NCBI GenBank assembly: GCA_023408075.1 | Contig: JAEYKW010000008.1 | Location: 65,551-129,550 of the forward strand | Direction: 5' to 3' | DNA: 64,000 nucleotides | Source: Bacillota bacterium | GTDB lineage: Bacteria > Bacillota > Clostridia > Christensenellales > SZUA-584 | Shown: in pieces, positions 61,088 through 64,000 of the stretch | How the letters are laid out: the number at the start of each line of letters is the position of its first letter | How positions within the stretch are numbered: the stretch's first letter is position 1 | The notes under the pieces: model-generated | The model's database searches: none | What the model was told of the DNA's origin: nothing | Seen by the model: only the letters and a program-made list of their open reading frames with translations | Translations under genes and position numbers: made by a program

Positions 61088-62581
61088 ATGAATACGGTGA
61101 TGAAAAAGAGATTTAAGTATTTATCGTTTGTATTGGCCGCAGTGCTTATTGTTTCGGCATTCGCTTTTGATGTGCCCAAAGCACAGGCGCAGCCTACGCC
61201 GACAGAGGCACCGGCTGAGTCGCCGACAGAAACTCCGGCAGAAGCGCCGACGGCTCCGGAAAACACGGCTGACTCGCATACGGGAGCGGCGAATACGGCC
61301 GCAAACCTTCGGGAGCAGCCGTCCACGGCTTCGGCTGTGCTTGCGCAAATGGCACAAGGCGCGCAGGTTAGTGTGCTCGAAAGCGTAAACGGCGGCTGGC
61401 TAAAAGTGACTTATCAGACGTTCACGGGTTATGTGAGGGCGGATTATCTGGACGTGGCGGTGACGGGCTTAAACGATCCGGCTGCGATGATCGGCGACGC
61501 GGCGATGACCGACCAGCCCGGCAGCGGCAACACGCTTGCCAGCCTCACATACAACACGCAGGTCACCATCACCGGCAGCTACGGAGCCTATTATCAGGTC
61601 ACCTCGGGCGCGCAAAGCGGCTATGTTCCCAAAAGCAGCGTTCATAAATACCGCGTAATTCAGATCGATTTAAAAGCGAAGCTCAATTCTTCCAACGTGA
61701 ATGTGAGAAGCCTGCCGAGCACAACGGGCGACGTTTTGGACGTTCTTAAGAGCAGCACCGAAGTCACGGTGCAAAGCATTCAGGACAAATGGGTGAAGAT
61801 CGGCTATTCGGGCAAGGTCGGCTATGTCAGAGGTGATTTTATCACTTACACCGTGCCCGCCGGGTCGCACATCACGACGATGACGCAGGGCATGAAGTGC
61901 CAGGCGGTCACGCAGCTGCAGATTGCGCTCAAGAATAAAGGATTTTTCTATCCGGCTGCCAACGGCGTGTTCGGCAACGCGACCAAAGCGGCAGTCGCCA
62001 AGTTCCAGTCCACTGTGAATCTCGATGCGGACGGCATTGCGGGGCCGCAGACGCTGCTCGTGCTGCTCGGCAAATCGGGCGCGATGAACCTTTGGAACAA
62101 TTACAGAACCGAGATGCCCGCGCAGAAAACGCAGGACAGCGGACGCGTTTACCTCGAAGACTGGTTTGACGGCATGGAAAAGGATATGAAGAAGATGGAG
62201 CCGTTTGAGGTTATCGACGTGCGGACGGGCATTCACTGGCGGATGGAGCGGTTCGGCGGCTGGTGGCATGCGGACGTCGAGACAATGACAAAGAAAGACA
62301 CCGAAGCGATGATTGAAGCCTGGGGCGGAGAACTGAACCCGACGAGGCGCCCCGTGTGGGTGAAGATAAACGGCAAATATTACGCTGCGGGCTTGATGGG
62401 ATATGTGCACAATACCGATACAATCAGCACCAACGGCATGGACGGGCAGATATGCCTGCATTTCAGGGGCAGCAAAATACACGGCTCAGGGCGTATTGAC
62501 GAAGCGCATCAGGCCTGCATACAGGAAGCCTATGCAAAATCGTATAAGCTTGACGCGTATATAGAGGACGGCAAGGTATGA
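61088..62581 (+). CDS. Secreted SH3/peptidoglycan-binding protein
   Basis: A secreted protein of about 497 residues: signal peptide (KRFKYLSFVLAAVLIVSAFA), a Pro/Thr/Glu-rich linker with PTEAP repeats, three SH3b domains (NLREQPSTASAVLAQM, LASLTYNTQVTITGSYGAYY and VNVRSLPSTTGDVL), a PG_binding_1 domain (CQAVTQLQIALKNKGFFYPA, then AVAKFQSTVNLDADGIAGPQT), and a C-terminal region of ~150 residues with WHADVETMT, GYVHN and LHFRGSKIHGSGRID, which I believe is a conserved clostridial domain of unknown function. Starts at 61088 or 61100 are possible; no strong ribosome site exists. It overlaps the next lipoprotein by four bases. Confidence 0.8.
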   Translation: MNTVMKKRFKYLSFVLAAVLIVSAFAFDVPKAQAQPTPTEAPAESPTETPAEAPTAPENTADSHTGAANTAANLREQPSTASAVLAQMAQGAQVSVLESVNGGWLKVTYQTFTGYVRADYLDVAVTGLNDPAAMIGDAAMTDQPGSGNTLASLTYNTQVTITGSYGAYYQVTSGAQSGYVPKSSVHKYRVIQIDLKAKLNSSNVNVRSLPSTTGDVLDVLKSSTEVTVQSIQDKWVKIGYSGKVGYVRGDFITYTVPAGSHITTMTQGMKCQAVTQLQIALKNKGFFYPAANGVFGNATKAAVAKFQSTVNLDADGIAGPQTLLVLLGKSGAMNLWNNYRTEMPAQKTQDSGRVYLEDWFDGMEKDMKKMEPFEVIDVRTGIHWRMERFGGWWHADVETMTKKDTEAMIEAWGGELNPTRRPVWVKINGKYYAAGLMGYVHNTDTISTNGMDGQICLHFRGSKIHGSGRIDEAHQACIQEAYAKSYKLDAYIEDGKV

Positions 62582-63378
62582 AGAAGCTTTTCAGCATTAT
62601 GATCATTGTTGCGCTGAGCATCGCACTGCTGAGCGGCTGCGGTACGGCTCCGGCTTCGGCTTCGGAAACGCCGTCGCAGGCACCGGCTGCGGCGCCCATC
62701 GCGACAACGCCGCCCGATGTGGCGGCCACACCAGACCCGGCCACCGCGGAGCTCGACGAAGACGCGATGGCTGTGACGCATGACGGGTGGATCTATTACC
62801 TGAATTTGAACGACCCCGCTGTGCTGGATTTTAACGAGGACCCGCCGCTGCGCATGAAAAAAACCGACAACACCGGAGATACGGACCTTGGCATACGCGG
62901 CTTTCAGTATTCGGTCATCGGGGATTACATTTATGTGGATGCCAACGATGACGACCTTGATGTGAACGGCACGCAGACATGGGGCACCACGCGCATGGGC
63001 CTTGACGGGGCTAACAAGTTAAAGCTCGAATTTGCGAGCATGTCCGCGCGGTTTATCCCCGAAGGAGAGCAGAGCTTTTATTTTACGACAATGGGAGACA
63101 GCGCGATTTATGCCTCGGATTTTGCGTGCGAGAACGTGAAAACGCTCATCGTCACGCTGCCGGATAAATCGGAGCTGGACAGCCATATCGGCACGGACAA
63201 CGTGCTGCAGCTTACGATCAACAAGATCGAAAATGCCACGATAAACTTTGACGCGACGTTCTCGACCAAGGACGGCCTTGCCAAATACAACGGCAATTAC
63301 AATATCTCCGAGGACGGACAGACGATAGAAAAGGTCAAGGGCACGTATTACAGCTACGGCTCGCAGGAAAACGAATAA
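62578..63378 (+). CDS. Lipoprotein of unknown function
   Basis: A 266-residue lipoprotein: lipobox LLSGCGTAP with the lipid cysteine at residue 21, a Pro/Ala/Thr-rich linker to ~60, then a beta-rich domain starting DGWIYYLNLNDP (similar to DUF5050-like repeats) with a segment ENATINFDATFSTKDG near the end. The ATG overlaps the previous stop as ATGA, so the two secreted proteins are translated together. The role is unknown, perhaps at the cell wall with its SH3 partner. Confidence 0.72.
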   Translation: MKKLFSIMIIVALSIALLSGCGTAPASASETPSQAPAAAPIATTPPDVAATPDPATAELDEDAMAVTHDGWIYYLNLNDPAVLDFNEDPPLRMKKTDNTGDTDLGIRGFQYSVIGDYIYVDANDDDLDVNGTQTWGTTRMGLDGANKLKLEFASMSARFIPEGEQSFYFTTMGDSAIYASDFACENVKTLIVTLPDKSELDSHIGTDNVLQLTINKIENATINFDATFSTKDGLAKYNGNYNISEDGQTIEKVKGTYYSYGSQENE

Positions 63379-63516
63379 AGAATATTGCAGTTCAATCACC
63401 GCTTGAGAAATCAAGCGGTCAGGCTGTCGATAAAGCCTAAATAGCTTTTCACGGATGAACTAATGAGTGCGACGTGCCGGAAAAAGCGACTGATTTAACT
63501 ATTTAAAGCCATTATC

Positions 63517-63550
63517 TCTCCCCCAGTCACCTATCGGTGACAGCCCCCTC
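63517..63550. repeat. Dispersed palindromic repeat, copy 3 (inverted)
   Basis: CTCTCCCCCAGTCACC, TATC, GGTGACAGCCCCCTC: the reverse complement of the unit at 56171-56216. The surrounding gap (63,379-63,600) shows nothing else. Confidence 0.75.
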
Positions 63551-63639
63551 GTCAGAGCAATGTCATAAAGTTAAAATGTAAAGGGGTGGAATTAACACAG
63601 AACATACGATCTCTTGACAAATACAAAAGCCGCCAAAAA

Positions 63640-63674
63640 TTGAATGACTACTTTTCTTGGAGGATATCATTCAA
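63640..63674 (+). promoter_or_regulatory. Hairpin around the transposase ribosome site
   Basis: TTGAATGA (63640-63647) and TCATTCAA (63667-63674) are perfect inverted arms. The loop carries the GGAGG ribosome site (63659-63663), and the right arm ends at the A of the start codon. In RNA this would hide the ribosome site's surroundings and limit translation. Confidence 0.5.
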
Positions 63675-64000
63675 TGAATCGCTTTGCAGAACAGCTTAAG
63701 AGGGTTTATACTATCATTCAAAGTTATTGTTTTTTGATGGAAGGACGTATGAGCGCAGAGAAATTCAGTCGAAAGAGTAAACTTGGGTTTGCGGAAACGT
63801 GCCTGATGATCCTAAGAGGATCAAAGCGGAGCCTACAGGCTGCTATCTATGTATTTTTGGGCGAAATCAAATCAGAAGTAGATACATACAGCAAACAGGC
63901 ATTTTCCGAAAGACGACAGTATATAAAACCAGAAGCCTTTTTGACTCTATTTCGTTCAATTACCGAGGATTTCTACACAGAACGGACAGAATCAATCAAA
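63674..64000 (+). CDS. IS4-like transposase, partial (3' end outside window)
   Basis: The first 109 codons of an open frame that runs off the right edge. The translation begins MNRFAEQLKRVYTIIQSYC and continues with KFSRKSKLGFAETCLMILRG, RSLQAAIYVFLGEIK, VDTYSKQAFSERRQYIKPEA and FLTLFRSITEDFYTERTES, which is the N-terminal region of IS4-family DDE transposases from clostridia. The catalytic residues would be beyond the edge. GGAGG lies ten bases before ATG 63674, and TTGACA at 63614-63619 may be part of its promoter. No terminal inverted repeat could be fixed with one end. Confidence 0.75.
   Translation, partial: MNRFAEQLKRVYTIIQSYCFLMEGRMSAEKFSRKSKLGFAETCLMILRGSKRSLQAAIYVFLGEIKSEVDTYSKQAFSERRQYIKPEAFLTLFRSITEDFYTERTESIK

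Overview
The window looks like chromosomal DNA of an anaerobic Gram-positive bacterium of the class Clostridia. The evidence is the strong AGGAGG-type ribosome binding sites, frequent TTG and GTG starts, intrinsic terminators with U-runs, lipobox lipoproteins, a ferredoxin-type Ech hydrogenase, an agr-type peptide signalling locus, and dispersed palindromic repeats of a kind I associate with clostridial genomes. Base composition is uneven: GC-rich catabolic and hydrogenase genes alternate with AT-rich signalling and lipoprotein genes, which suggests a mosaic. No rRNA, tRNA or CRISPR array was seen.

Layout. 1-3.8 kb: a sugar catabolic locus (ROK kinase, zinc-type dehydrogenase, LacI regulator, DeoC aldolase) with two divergent consensus promoters, each followed by a matching operator-like site. 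4.2-6.1 kb: a methyltransferase and a gene-poor stretch with mobile-element debris. 6.1-17.3 kb: one long operon from a consensus promoter encoding a complete six-subunit Ech [NiFe] hydrogenase (echABCDEF), its maturation set (hypA, B, F, C, D, E) and a methyltransferase. 17.5-22.4 kb: a membrane LuxR regulator, an FMN-binding protein, and a 7TM histidine kinase paired with a receiver-SARP regulator. 22.9-28.4 kb: a roughly 1,840-residue modular surface protein. 28.9-37.3 kb: an amidohydrolase, an MMPL/RND exporter with a heptad-repeat secreted partner, a divergent TetR regulator, and an acyltransferase-like protein coupled to an acyl-CoA ligase-like enzyme. 37.6-40.5 kb: an agr quorum-sensing locus in the order agrA-agrC-agrD-agrB; agrD encodes an apparently new 43-residue precursor. 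40.8-47.0 kb: an AraC regulator, a propeller lipoprotein, an HNH nuclease, a CrtI-like oxidoreductase and a fucose-isomerase-like enzyme. 47.2-54.2 kb: a structured leader, a small secreted protein and an array of five paralogous lipoproteins, one frameshifted and one truncated. 54.4-63.4 kb: two ABC systems with surface partners, separated by dispersed repeats. 63.6-64.0 kb: the start of an IS4-like transposase, cut by the window edge.

How the parts fit. The hydrogenase operon carries nearly everything needed to build a membrane hydrogenase. Its large subunit ends directly after the second cysteine motif, which explains the absence of a maturation protease gene. Much of the rest of the window concerns the cell surface and communication: export, surface proteins, lipoproteins and peptide signalling. 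The most novel items are the agr locus with its promoter-proximal LytTR-like repeats and predicted cyclic pentapeptide, the lipoprotein array with duplicated leaders, and the unassigned structured leader at about 47.24-47.40 kb.
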